From Dipteris shenzhenensis (lineage: Eukaryota; Polypodiophyta; Polypodiopsida; Gleicheniales), in the NCBI GenBank assembly GCA_047967505.1, contig CM106538.1: 64,000 bases of DNA; one strand, 5' to 3'. A program made the position numbers and the translations under genes. The notes beneath the pieces were generated by a model. It worked only from the letters and a program-made list of their open reading frames with translations, searched no databases and was not told the DNA's origin. Below, one piece after another: positions 10,620-20,689 of this stretch. Position 1 is the first letter of the stretch. Each line of letters starts with the position of its first letter.

Positions 10620-11590
10620 AGCCTACAAACATTGTGTTCTTGTCCTGTAACTTCAAATCCTTGGGGTTGCTGCACATAAACTTCCTCTTGTAAATCACCA
10701 TTCAAGAAGGCAGTCTTGACATCCATCTGAAAGACGGGCCAGCCATAACTTGCAGCAAGAGAGATGACAGACCGAATGGTAGTCATCTTGGCTACCGGAG
10801 CAAATGTTTCCTCATAATCCACTCCCTCCTCTTGGGCATACCCCTTGGCAACTAGCCGGGCCTTGTGTTTTTCAATAGTGCCATCTGCATGGTACTTAAC
10901 TTTATAGATCCATTTGGTACCAACCACATTCTTCCCAATGGGCTTATCAACCAAATCCCATGTGGCATTCCTTTCAATGGAACTAATTTCAGATTTCATG
11001 GCTTCCTGCCATGCGGGATGTTTCATGGCATCCTCAAATCTTTGAGGTTCAGTTTCAGCTGCCATAACTGAAGCCATCAAAGCATAATTCACCTGTGATG
11101 ATGCATTCCTTGTGGCTGTCCTGGTTCTCCCTAAAGTTGGCTGAACATTAGCCTCTCTGAGGGTCAACCGTGCCCATTTTGGGACTGAATTTGCAGCACC
11201 ACCACTGGCTTCAGCCATAGCCTTGAATATCTTGAACCAATAAAACACTTCGGATTTGTTCTTCATGAGGAAGAGCCATGTAAATCTGGAGTAGTCATCA
11301 ATGAAGGTAACAAAGTACCTTGCCCCTCTATGAGTAGTAACATTCATGGGGCCACAAACATCACTGTGCACTATTTGCAATGCTCTTATTGCTTTCACAT
11401 CACCTTTCCCATCCTTTTTGAAAGGTAAGCGGTGCAATTTGCCAAGGGCACACCCTTCACATACTTCATTAACTGGCTGCTGTAATTTTGGCATTCCAAT
11501 AACCATGTTGTTGTTAAACAAATAGGTCAAAGCCCTGTGATGGATATGGCCAAACTGGCATGCCATAAATCACCCTGAGATACACATGAT
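10535..11590 (-). pseudogene. Copia-2 integrase with deleted core, joined to reverse transcriptase start
   Basis: The frame from 11566 begins just past a one-base shift inside the LWHA...FGHI motif. It then has [14 protein letters not shown] (zinc region), [10 protein letters not shown] with the first catalytic Asp, and [12 protein letters not shown]. After [10 protein letters not shown] it jumps to [17 protein letters not shown], which lies beyond the integrase core, so the second Asp and the Glu are missing. It continues into [33 protein letters not shown] and [13 protein letters not shown] of reverse transcriptase, shifting frame after [10 protein letters not shown]. Confidence 0.9.
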
Positions 11591-11604
11591 ATAGCCATAG
11601 CATG

Positions 11605-13077
11605 CTAATTATAAGGCTGAGCATCAAGCTTGTACAGCCCTTTTTCATAAGTCCCTGTAGCCACAATAGCATAACCCTTTTTAGGATATCTAATCCTGCA
11701 TTGGCTGCCTTGAAACTCTACCAACATATGTTGATCATGAGCAATGGAGGAAACTGAAATCAAATTCTTCTTCAAATCTGGAACATACCAAACATCACGG
11801 ATGTATTGTTTCTTTCCTGAACCATCCAAGAGAATAGGAACATGTCCCACTCCCGTGATATCCTGAGTGGCATCATTAGCACAAACGACATGTCTACCAT
11901 GGACTGGTATAATGTCCTCAAACCAATTTCTATGATGAGTCATATGCTTAGAAGCACCACTATCCAAGTACCAAGGATCAGTGGTGGCCAAAGATGCATC
12001 AATACCCTCTGACACTGGCTCAATAAGAGCATGAGCATGTGTAGCATGTGACATACTAGGCTCCCCCCCTGTGTCAATGATCTCATGATCCACAACACCA
12101 AAGGCAAAGTCCTTGTCATCCTGGGCATAATGTGCATGAGAAGAGGCATTTGAATTTTCAGCAGGTGCCACAGAATTACTGTTTGTAGTCCCCCTCTTCT
12201 TCTCATTAGCAATCCTCTTCTGACACTCGGCAATGTAATGACCAGGCTTTTTGCAATAGTTACATTTACCCTTTTTCTTAGAGGCAGGACTTGCCTGAGA
12301 ACTTGCATTTGCCTCACTTTTGGGCTGAAATCCATTGCTGTTTTTTTTGTGAAAGTATCCTCCTTTTGACTGAAATTTGCCCTTTCCCTGCATAGCAAGA
12401 GCTTGCTCACCTTGGCGAGATGAATGAGCAAAATTAGAGGTTCTTTCCTCTTCTTGCAGGAGCAGCCCTACCAACTCATCAAATGAGACAGGTGCAGCTC
12501 TAAGCATGATAGACAAAGAGGTAACAAAAGTGCCAAATGACGGAGCCAGGCTATTGAGAGTGAGAGTGACCAACTTTCTGTCTTCTATCTCCTCATCAAC
12601 GCCTGCTAATTGATCTCTAAGATCAGTAATCTTAGCAATATGCTCTGCAATTGTTTGCCCTTCTTCCATCTTCAACTCCTTGAGTTGATTTGTCAAAGCT
12701 AGCACTCTAGCTTCATTTTTGACCTGATACATACATGCCAGTTTAGCCCAAGCATCTTTAGCATACCTGCAGGACTTGATAGTAGACATAATGTGCCTCT
12801 TCACTGAGAGGGATATCAAAGATAAAGTCTGGGCATTTCTTCTATCAAACCTCCTTTGCTCCTCCAATAGAGCAGGAGTAGGAGCTATGGATGTAGATGT
12901 GATGGATGAAGATGAACTAGTTGCAGCAGTAGCTGGCCTAGTTTCATCACCACTCACAATGTCCCACAAGCCCTTGCCAACCAAAATATTGCGGAGCATA
13001 AATGACCACAAGGCATAGTTTGATCCTTCCAATTTATCCCCTTCAGTGATAGTGCCAAAGCTTTCAGCAAGAGACAT
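11605..13077 (-). CDS. Copia-2 gag-protease polyprotein
   Basis: An open frame of 490 codons from the ATG at 13077. The N-terminus (KLEGSNYALWSFMLRNIL) is the typical Copia gag head. The middle has the UBN2-like gag core (YQVKNEARVLALTNQLKELKMEEG split over the domain). A complete CCHC zinc knuckle, CNYCKKPGHYIAEC, lies near residue 270. The aspartic protease site WYLDSGASKHM is near residue 375, with NLISVSSIA after it. It ends at a TAG (11602-11604) shortly before the integrase zinc region. In the family gag and pol are normally one frame, so this stop is probably a mutation. It is the longest retroelement frame in the window. Confidence 0.9.
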   Translation of the reverse strand: MSLAESFGTITEGDKLEGSNYALWSFMLRNILVGKGLWDIVSGDETRPATAATSSSSSITSTSIAPTPALLEEQRRFDRRNAQTLSLISLSVKRHIMSTIKSCRYAKDAWAKLACMYQVKNEARVLALTNQLKELKMEEGQTIAEHIAKITDLRDQLAGVDEEIEDRKLVTLTLNSLAPSFGTFVTSLSIMLRAAPVSFDELVGLLLQEEERTSNFAHSSRQGEQALAMQGKGKFQSKGGYFHKKNSNGFQPKSEANASSQASPASKKKGKCNYCKKPGHYIAECQKRIANEKKRGTTNSNSVAPAENSNASSHAHYAQDDKDFAFGVVDHEIIDTGGEPSMSHATHAHALIEPVSEGIDASLATTDPWYLDSGASKHMTHHRNWFEDIIPVHGRHVVCANDATQDITGVGHVPILLDGSGKKQYIRDVWYVPDLKKNLISVSSIAHDQHMLVEFQGSQCRIRYPKKGYAIVATGTYEKGLYKLDAQPYN

Positions 13078-13666
13078 TATTCCTGACAAATAACTGACAA
13101 GAAGATTTGGGTGTCCAAGAAGCAGGAAAAGAGTGCTGAAGCAAATCGATTTGAAGTAGGAGCTTCCGAGGTGGATGTCAGTTTGATTCGGGGCTGGAAA
13201 TTGCTGAGAAGAGCACCAATGTAGCAGTAGATGAACTCGTATTGAAGAAGATGGCTGCTGCTACTGAGAAGAGCATCAATGCAACTATAGGAGACTGCTG
13301 TAGGTAGTAAAACAGCAAGAGGAGATGCCGGAAAGTGCTGGAAATCAGGGCGACCTGAAGTAGAAGCCCCCGGGCTCAAGGGCGACCTCAAAAAGAGGGG
13401 CGAAGTGAAGGCGACCTATTCGGGCTGAAGTCTGAAAATCAGCAACATTGGTTGTCGACCAAGTCCTGGAGAGAGGCGACCTGAAGAAGACTTCCCAGGG
13501 CAGCAAAAAAACTCAAGTTCTTCACGACAACTGACTGAAAAACGAGCTGGAAACTGAAGTGGGCTGAATGTAGGATTGAGAGCAACATGAGGACACGAGA
13601 GAACTTGCCACAAGACGGAAGGCAAGGCTGAATCTCGATTCAAGTGACTGACGCTCTGATACCACT
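13078..13666 (-). other. Copia-2 leader and primer-binding site
   Basis: TGGTATCAGAGCGT on the minus strand (13664-13651) lies two bases inside the 5' LTR. The leader between it and gag repeats the word GGCGACCT about four times (near 13348, 13380, 13409 and 13473, plus-strand sense) and has a duplicated CTGAGAAGAGCA word near 13205 and 13265. Repeats in the leader suggest an RNA structure or packaging role (inference). Confidence 0.8.
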
Positions 13667-13852
13667 TGAAGGAACACAAATGGAGACAAAAAGTGAACAC
13701 CAGTGAATGGATGTGCTCACACACAAAAGCTCCAACAGATGTTCAATAGATAAGAATACAAAGTACTTGGCATATATAGTGACCAAGTAGAACATAAAAG
13801 TAAACCAAGTACTAGACTAGCCTACAAGGTCATATCTTTGTATATGTCTACA
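13667..13852 (-). repeat. Copia-2 5' LTR
   Basis: 186 bases, matching 9183-9360 apart from an 8-base indel and a few substitutions. It is followed by the TTAAC duplication and the last base of the Copia-1 LTR. Confidence 0.93.
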
Positions 13853-13858
13853 TTAACA

Positions 13859-14596
13859 TCTCCAATCATCATTGTTCTCAAGCATGTTTGATGATACCAC
13901 TGATTTTACAATTAAGGTGTAATATCATTTTTTAAGTTGTTTCATTCTTATGGTAAGCATGTGGAAACCCAAGGTGATATAATGGTAGAGGAGCTTGCAA
14001 ACAGAGACGTGGGGGAGAGAGAGGAGGGCAAGGATCAAGTAGAGATGGAGAGGCCAAGGGATCAAGAAGAGGTGAGGTTGAGTCCAGTAGTTCAAAGGAC
14101 GATTAGTAGTAGTTTTGCCATTTTGTATTTATACACCTTCGGCAATTTTACCATTTTGTATCCCATCTTCAAATTATGTACTACCCTCTTTGTTAAAAGA
14201 AAAGTTTGTAATAAGATGTGATGATTTGAGAGTTTTAAAAAATCCTACCTTGGATGGAATGTTATAGCTCTTACCTTGTAATAAAACACTTACGATAGTG
14301 GGACAAAGTGGGGCTGAAACAAGCCCCATTCTGCCCACAATGTTGGCTCTTTCCCACGGCTTCTACATGAAGAACAGGGTGTTCTAGGTATGCAAGGTTC
14401 CAAGGCCTTTTGTCACCTATAGATATATCATTCTCGTTATTTGTAGTATAGGTGTAGCTTAACACATGAGGTCATATTCCAGTGAGAGACGTAGGCTTAA
14501 GTGTTGGAAGAAAACATTGCGCATGCTTGTGTGAAAGGAGTGTTTTTCTTCATGGTCGGGGTAGTGAACGCTTTCTCCTCCATCGGGGGTTGAAAG
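13859..14596. other. No recognisable feature
   Basis: Anonymous sequence after the end of Copia-1. A 94-codon frame at 13937-14221 has a Glu/Arg-rich start and no recognisable domain; it may be chance. No LTR, tRNA or other RNA gene seen. Confidence 0.4.
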
Positions 14597-14709
14597 GTTT
14601 AGAAAGAGTTTAAGGGTTTGAAGGAGGTTCAGGGTTTAGAAGGGATTTCAGGGTTCAAAAGCTATTCCAAAGTTCAGAAGAAGTTCCAGGGTTCAAAAGT
14701 AGTTTCAAG
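14597..14709. repeat. 19-base tandem repeat, six units
   Basis: Six imperfect units near GTTCAGAAGGAGTTCCAGG follow one another with a period of 18-19 bases. Phasing is regular and drift between units is moderate. It lies in non-coding sequence. Confidence 0.75.
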
Positions 14710-14857
14710 ATTAGGAGGATCCAACATTGAGAGTAGAGTACATGGTGAAGAACTTCTCTCCCTTGCAGATCATAGAGGTCAAGGGTTGAGGAACTAATCT
14801 AAGAGATTAAGGGTTTATGGGGAGCATAGGAGTGGGAGAGGAAGAAGGGGTAAGAGC

Positions 14858-14891
<34 letters not shown>

Positions 14892-14900
14892 GAGGAGGAG
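14858..14900. repeat. GA microsatellite
   Basis: An uninterrupted AG run passes into GAGGAGGAGG. The frames across it (14807-15112 minus, 14858-15049 plus) are repeat-driven. Confidence 0.9.
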
Positions 14901-17430
14901 GACAAGGAGAGAAGAAGTTGCAAGGTTGGAGGAGAGAAAAGTACATATACTTGACAGGCAATCTGGTTTTTAGGAGTAGCTGCTATTGCAATTGTAGGTT
15001 TGTAGAGACACCTATTTTTCATGCTCCCTCTTGTTTGCTGAAAGCCTAATAATGTAAGACCTAAAGTCTCTTCTTGCTTGTGCGATTTTGTGCAATGTTC
15101 ATTTTGTGCCAACCAAAAGCATTTAGACTTCTAGTCAGCCTATTGCTAACTTTTTGATATTCGGCATGTAGCCTGTGCTATCTGATTGTCCATGTTGTTC
15201 CATGTAATAATTGCTAGTGCTAAATGTTTCTTTGAGCAAATGTAGTGGGAATCACAAACTATGAGACAAATAGAAGCTTAAGCAGAGATCGCAATGTCCG
15301 AAGCTCCTTTGACATGTGTTTGAGGATTACCAGCTTCTGCAAAATGAACACATCCAACAAAATCTCCCTCTCGCTCCACTCAAGATCCACTAGTTTTGTC
15401 AATAAGTCTCCAACAATGCTAGTACCTAATCAAAATCCAGGCACTGACAATATCAATCTGCTAAAATACCATGAAAAAATGGAGGAGGCACTGATGGGAT
15501 ATGCCATGAGAAGCATGATGTGGCAACCATAATAGCTAAGAGACAAGGCATAGGGTAGGGGAGGCAACTCAATCACGATAGGATTTCCAACAATGAGGGT
15601 GGCATGGGCAGCACCAATTTGTTTGCTACCCTCAGTCTATTTCGGGCTGTGTAGTCTTTTGTCTCTCTTTAAGTTTGTGTGATCCATGTAGCAAACCATG
15701 CACTTTCAACAAGGCAATCTTTTCCATACGAATCCCAAGTGCATATTTCCTTCATCGGCTTCCACTAACTCAGGTGGAGAGTGCTGCCTCCATAAATATG
15801 TGGGAAATTTCATGAGAGCCACCTCCTTGGGAACATTCTACACATCCTTTGAAAGCCCAAACCCTCGTTCCAAAATATGTGCCTTAAATGCTAGGCTAGA
15901 GCATGGACAAGTGTGAATGCCCTGAATACTAGGCTTCTTGTGTGAAATCTTGGCTAGGCTTCACCCTGAATGCTAGGCTAGAGCATGGACAAGTGTGAAT
16001 GCCATGAATACTAGGATACTTATTTGCAATTTTGGCTAGGCTTCACAACCTGTTTTGCATCAAAGATGCTCCAAATGGCTACTCGAGCAAGTTTTTTTAA
16101 TAGTGCCCATCACTTTTTTAGGTCTCCAAAGAATTGGATAAGCCAAAGGCTCTTTCTTTTTGCACAAATGGAGCCTCTTTCTTCAACAAAAAATGGAGGC
16201 AATCTTCCCAAGTGTTGAGTGATATTCAATGGAAACAAAGAATCGTTAGTGGTAGTATCCATCACAAAGCTGGCTAGATACCCTCCACAAGTGCTTCCAT
16301 GGCATAGACACCCACAAAGAGGCAAATAGTGCTCCTAAGGCATGTTTTATTTTTTGCTTCTAGTAGTTAGATATAATGCAATGTTATTTTAAAAAAAAAC
16401 AAAAGTTGTAAGTTTTGTAGTGTTAAAATCTTGTAGAGCATTGTGATATGTGAGATGAAGGTGGACACAATGGCTTAGAATTTTTTTTGGGAGATGTTGA
16501 ACTAATTGATGAAAATGCATATTGTCCTAATGGTGTAGATTTTCATGGGTTCATTTGTAGATGAGACTATATATGGAAAGGGAGAGGAAATTTGAATGTA
16601 AGGAAGGAGAGAACATGCTTGTTCCACTTCAATGATAGCTTGACAAGGCATACCAATCAATGCATTACTAAGGAATGTCATGGTAGACACATCGAACATT
16701 GTGAAGAATGGAGAAATAAAGAGGACAATAATGACACTACAATACAATACAACAAGATCAAGTTATTTTGGAGATCAGGGGTAGCAAATTCTGATCAAAT
16801 CCAATCATTACACTACCGCAGGTTGATGTGGTGGCATGTTTGCTTCTCTCACAAGGCATCCTAATGATAGGATTAAGAGGGCTTAGGATCTCAAGGAAAT
16901 TCTATCATGAGAGGAGATAAAAATTATGAGAAAGATATGTAATCGTCCATCTTAAGAGATTGGACACAAACCTAAAGGGGAAGGAGTATCAAGAGCATAT
17001 CTTTGACAGTCCACGTTGTTCATGCTAGGAATTCACAAGAAGAGCTCACAAGGGAAATTTTGTTACCTAATTGTGCTGGGTCTTGATATGGATATAAACA
17101 TGTGCATTCACGACCTAGAAGTGAATGATGTATTTAAGATCCATAGCCATCCAAGACACTATGCAATCATTTAACATACTCTATTAGAATTATTTGTAGC
17201 ACCATGGAAATTTAGCCTTTTGTGTGTTTCAATTTTGGAATATTTTTGCTTGTTAAAGGATTTTTAATTCTATTAAATAGCACAAGAGAATGCAAGGCTT
17301 CAATTCGATTTGCATGATATGTTTTCCTTCTTACGATTGTGGGGACACACATAGAAAACTCATATGTATGCTTGGGGCATTTTTATTGCCAATAATTTAA
17401 AATAAATGTAATTAATTCAAAGTCTTCAAA
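14901..17430. other. Anonymous intergenic sequence
   Basis: About 2.5 kb without a recognisable gene. Short frames at 15245-15532, 16110-16325 (minus) and 16592-16864 show no domain signature. The one structured part is the 82-base duplication at 15887-16046. Confidence 0.4.
15887..16046. repeat. 82-base tandem duplication
   Basis: AATGCTAGGCTAGAGCATGG starts at 15887 and again at 15969. The two copies share the following text up to CTTGGCTAGGCTTCAC-like words, with substitutions and small gaps. Confidence 0.8.
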
Positions 17431-17435
17431 GTATG

Positions 17436-17732
17436 TGATGGGATATCTCAAGGTGTATGCCTCAGGCACACCTTATGTTTCTATGTGTGAGTGCTAGAGG
17501 CACAGTTAAGTGCCCACAAGCACAATTAGGTGGTGGAGAGCCACATAGGATGATTGAGAGAATCTAGGAGCAGATTGAGGAGATGATTGTGGAGCTCTGA
17601 AGTCATCAGTGATGTCAGTGAGCATGTATGAGGTGCCTACTTAAGGACCTCACTCTTCTTCATTCTACGAGCAAGTAATGCAAGTATTCTGAGTTTGTGT
17701 CCACTCTTTGCTTTCCTTTCAGCTTACCAACA
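17436..17732 (+). repeat. Gag-only element 5' LTR
   Basis: 297 bases, same length as the 3' copy, preceded by GTATG and followed by the primer-binding site at 17733. Confidence 0.93.
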
Positions 17733-17746
17733 TGGTATCAGAGCCC
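17733..17746 (+). other. Gag-only element primer-binding site
   Basis: TGGTATCAGAGCCC directly after the 5' LTR. Confidence 0.9.
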
Positions 17747-18553
17747 TTTGATCCCCCTTGAGCCCATTTTTTGCCACATCATCATCTTCTTCTTCATCTT
17801 CTTCTTCACCATCTCTCCCTCTTCTTCCCAAAGTTTGCTTAAGCTTGTTCTCCTCCGGTTCTCAGCCATTTCCCACGTCCTTCCTGCTGGAGATCCACCT
17901 TGAAGGGGCGAACCTCTGGCTAAGAGGAATCAAAGAAAACGTTTCGTCACCATTACACGATTTCCGTCGATTCTTCCTTCTGTGTTTTCTCTCAGCACAC
18001 CTTATCTTCCTCTAATTCCTTTCAGGGGTAGATTCTCCATGGCTTGGGCTATCCTATGCTGAAATCTAAGTAGCAATGGTTGCTTATTCAAGCTGAAAAC
18101 AGAGAAAAACCAGTCAACGTTGGAAAGGCAAGGTATGGAGTTCTGACGCCTTTTTGCACCTCTTCTTCCCAAAGGATATTCTATGGTATAACAGCTCTCT
18201 TTTGCCTTAAAAACCCCCTTTTCCTTTGCTTTGAAGAGTGAGCTACAAGCCCTCCAAGTTCAGCCTTTTAGTTTTGACAGTTTTGGACAAGTTTTTGAAG
18301 ATGATGCTACATAAAATGCTACTCTAGCATTTTTGGTTTTTTGAATCTTTCAATAACTTCAGTACAAGTGTGGCTTCAGTTTTGTTTTGAATTGCTAGAC
18401 CTAGTTTTGATTGGAAAGTATTCATTTTAGCCACTTCTATGAAGCATGCAAGAAGAAGCATCATTGATTGAATATTGGTCACTGGTCTTTGCTACATCAA
18501 GTGCTCATATTTTGGAAGTCTTTCAGTTATTTTTTGCCTTGTAAGAGAGATAG

Positions 18554-19192
18554 ACACTGCCCAATGGTATCATTGCTCTTGCTTTAGGAGATGATTATAT
18601 TCACCATATCTCTGACTTAGAGTCTCCTTCAGAAGCTTGGCAGAAGCTTGACATGATTTTTGGTGCTAGCTCTCACATTTCTAAACTATCACTTAAAATC
18701 TCTTTCTTTGAATTGAAGATGGCTAGTGGTACTACTTTGGCAGCTCATGTCAACTATATGCGGAGTCTTATGACTCAATTAGCTTCTCTCAACTCTCCTA
18801 TTACTCCAGATGATGCTATGGCAGTGTTACTTAAGAGTATGCCTGAAGAATATGATCACATAGTTACCACTTTGAAAAATCTTCCGAATCCTAATCTTGA
18901 AGGTATTATCTGTGCCCTCCAAGAAGAAGAAAGGCATATGGAGCTCAGGAAATGCAATGACACTGTTTATGCTGTAAAAGTCCAGAAGGGCAACTATACC
19001 CCTTGCAATCACTGTGGAAAGACAAATCACCTTTCAAAGGACTGCTTCAAAATTAATCCATGCAAGCACTGTGGCAAGAACAACCATAATGAAAAGTTTT
19101 GCAGAGCCAAAGCAAAGACAGAAAATGCAAATCTACTTTCAGTTGATGAGCCTCCACAAGATGAGGCATCCTTTGAAGATTATGCATTTTAA
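18554..19192 (+). CDS. Partial gag with two CCHC zinc knuckles
   Basis: The frame is open from 18554; the first ATG is 18653, giving 179 residues. It shows the UBN2/gag middle (LESPSEAWQKLD, KMASGTTLAAHVNYMRSL, YDHIVTTLKNLP) and two perfect CX2CX4HX4C knuckles: CNHCGKTNHLSKDC and CKHCGKNNHNEKFC. The usual gag N-terminus (about 90 residues) is not visible, so this is a shortened gag whose real start is uncertain. No protease follows; the frame ends in a short acidic tail. RNA binding through the knuckles is the likely role. Confidence 0.85.
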   Translation, partial: TLPNGIIALALGDDYIHHISDLESPSEAWQKLDMIFGASSHISKLSLKISFFELKMASGTTLAAHVNYMRSLMTQLASLNSPITPDDAMAVLLKSMPEEYDHIVTTLKNLPNPNLEGIICALQEEERHMELRKCNDTVYAVKVQKGNYTPCNHCGKTNHLSKDCFKINPCKHCGKNNHNEKFCRAKAKTENANLLSVDEPPQDEASFEDYAF

Positions 19193-19483
19193 ATCATCTC
19201 TATGTATGCTCTAGATCTCTCTTTTTATGTCAAGGTACTCAGCCTGGATAGTCCTCCAAAATGAATGAAATAAACTATTGTGTTTTTGTGTGTTTTGTAA
19301 ACACCTCTGGTCACCTTATGATGTAGGCCATGTGTATGTTTTGCTCCATGGTACCTCCTGTAGACATTGTGTGCATGTACATGCAGGGGAGATAACCATT
19401 GGAAGGTCTTTTTGTATCCCTTTTGTTTACCTTACACCCATAGGAACCCTTGCTAGCATGAGAACCTAGCCATAGATTTATCC

Positions 19484-19887
19484 TTGACCACCATGAGATG
19501 GCATGAGAAACTATGAGACTAGATGTATCCTTGACATAGCCTGAGGCATTCCCTTGAGGGGGGGTTTGATGGGATATCTCAAGGTGTATGCCTCAGGCAC
19601 ACCTTATGTTTCTATGTGTGAGTGCTAGAGGCACAATTAGGTGCCCACAAGCACAGTTAGGTGGTGGAGAGCCACCATGAGATGGCATGAGAAACTTGAC
19701 CACCATGAGATGGCATGAGAAACTATGAGACTAGATGTATCCTTGACATAGCCTGAGGCATTCCCTTGAGGGGGGGTTTGATGGGATATCTCAAGGTGTA
19801 TGCCTCAGGCACACCTTATGTTTCTATGTGTGAGTGCTAGAGGCACAATTAGGTGCCCACAAGCACAGTTAGGTGGTGGAGAGCCAC
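19484..19887. repeat. 192-base duplication across the polypurine tract / LTR junction
   Basis: 19484-19675 recurs at 19696-19887, offset 212, with a 20-base filler between (19676-19695) that copies 19490-19509. Each copy holds the polypurine tract and the first ~110 bases of the LTR, so the element carries a second, truncated LTR start at 19567. Confidence 0.92.
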
Positions 19888-20075
19888 ATAGGATGATTGA
19901 GAGAATCTAGGAGCAGATTGAGGAGATGATTGTGGAGCTCTGAAGTCACCAGTGATGTCAGTGAGCATGTATGAGGTGCCTACTTAAGGACCTCACTCTT
20001 CTTCATTCTACAAGCAAGTAATGCAAGTATTCTGAGTTTGTGTCCACTCTTTGCTTTCCTTTCAGCTTACCAACA
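19779..20075 (+). repeat. Gag-only element 3' LTR
   Basis: 297 bases, preceded by a polypurine run (TTGAGGGGGGGTT) and followed by the GTATG duplication. Confidence 0.93.
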
Positions 20076-20350
20076 GTATGAAAGCACAAAAGTTGATCAA
20101 TTATGCTCAATCATAGTAGCTTGAGATGAATCTGAATTTTTTAATGGTGCTTCTTGTCGCCCCTTAAAACTCATTATTTGACCATGATTTCATGTGCTCC
20201 AATTTAGGAATGCATAGAATTATTCAGGATTTTTGTGTCTCATTAAGGAAAAAGATAATATTTTTTACACTTTATTTTTCTAAAAATAAGATTCCTTCTT
20301 TATTTTGCAATCGTGTTGTGTGGCTTTTTGAAGAAACTTATTACTTGAGC

Positions 20351-20479
20351 AATGATTTTCTAGGCTCATGATTGAAGTTGTTTTCATGGCATGCCATGAG
20401 CTATGACTTTCTAAGCTCATGAGGAATGATTTTCTAGGCTCATGATTGGAGATTTTTTTCATGGCATGCCATGAGCTAT
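20351..20479. repeat. 74-base direct repeat with a 16-base palindrome
   Basis: AATGATTTTCTAGGCTCATG starts at 20351 and 20425. Each copy contains the perfect palindrome TCATGGCATGCCATGA (20384-20399 and 20459-20474). Confidence 0.85.
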
Positions 20480-20689
20480 AAAGATCATTCATTAAAAACT
20501 CACAAAACTCGCAAAAACTCTCGCAGAATGCCAAGCCCCAACCACAAGCCCGTATGGAAAGTCGTTTAAAAAGTGTAGCCCTTGGCATTTAAAACATGAT
20601 ACAGGGGCATTTGTTGCGCCCTTATATAGGCATTCACTTACCCTATGTGGACCTTGACACGTATAGCATTGGATCGGGGGCCTTCATGC

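Larger units (their letters stand above)
9183..13852 (-). mobile_element. Copia-2, defective Ty1/copia element with short LTRs
   Basis: LTRs of only 178 and 186 bases (9183-9360, 13667-13852) bound the element and start TGAAGG and end TCTACA. The 5-base duplication TTAAC (9178-9182 and 13853-13857) proves insertion into the end of the Copia-1 3' LTR. On the minus strand the order is 5' LTR, primer site, leader, gag-protease, integrase with an internal deletion, reverse transcriptase, RNase H, polypurine tract and 3' LTR. Breaks are few: one stop and one frameshift at the gag/integrase junction, and two frame changes in reverse transcriptase. Confidence 0.95.
17436..20075 (+). mobile_element. 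Gag-only LTR element (TR-GAG type)
   Basis: Two 297-base LTRs (17436-17732 and 19779-20075) begin TGATGG and end CCAACA. A perfect 5-base duplication GTATG (17431-17435, 20076-20080) flanks the element, and a tRNA-Met primer site and a polypurine tract are present. The interior is only about 2 kb and codes a partial gag with two zinc knuckles but no protease, integrase or reverse transcriptase. LTRs differ at about five sites by eye, so insertion is fairly recent. Elements of this form (terminal-repeat retrotransposons with a gag domain) are non-autonomous and rely on another element's polymerase. Confidence 0.92.

Noticed and set aside
13937-14221. 94-codon Glu/Arg-rich frame
   Set aside because: No recognisable motif or gene structure; left as anonymous.
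14597-14709. Interstitial telomere repeat
   Set aside because: AGGGTTT-like words occur, but the period is 19 bases, not 7.
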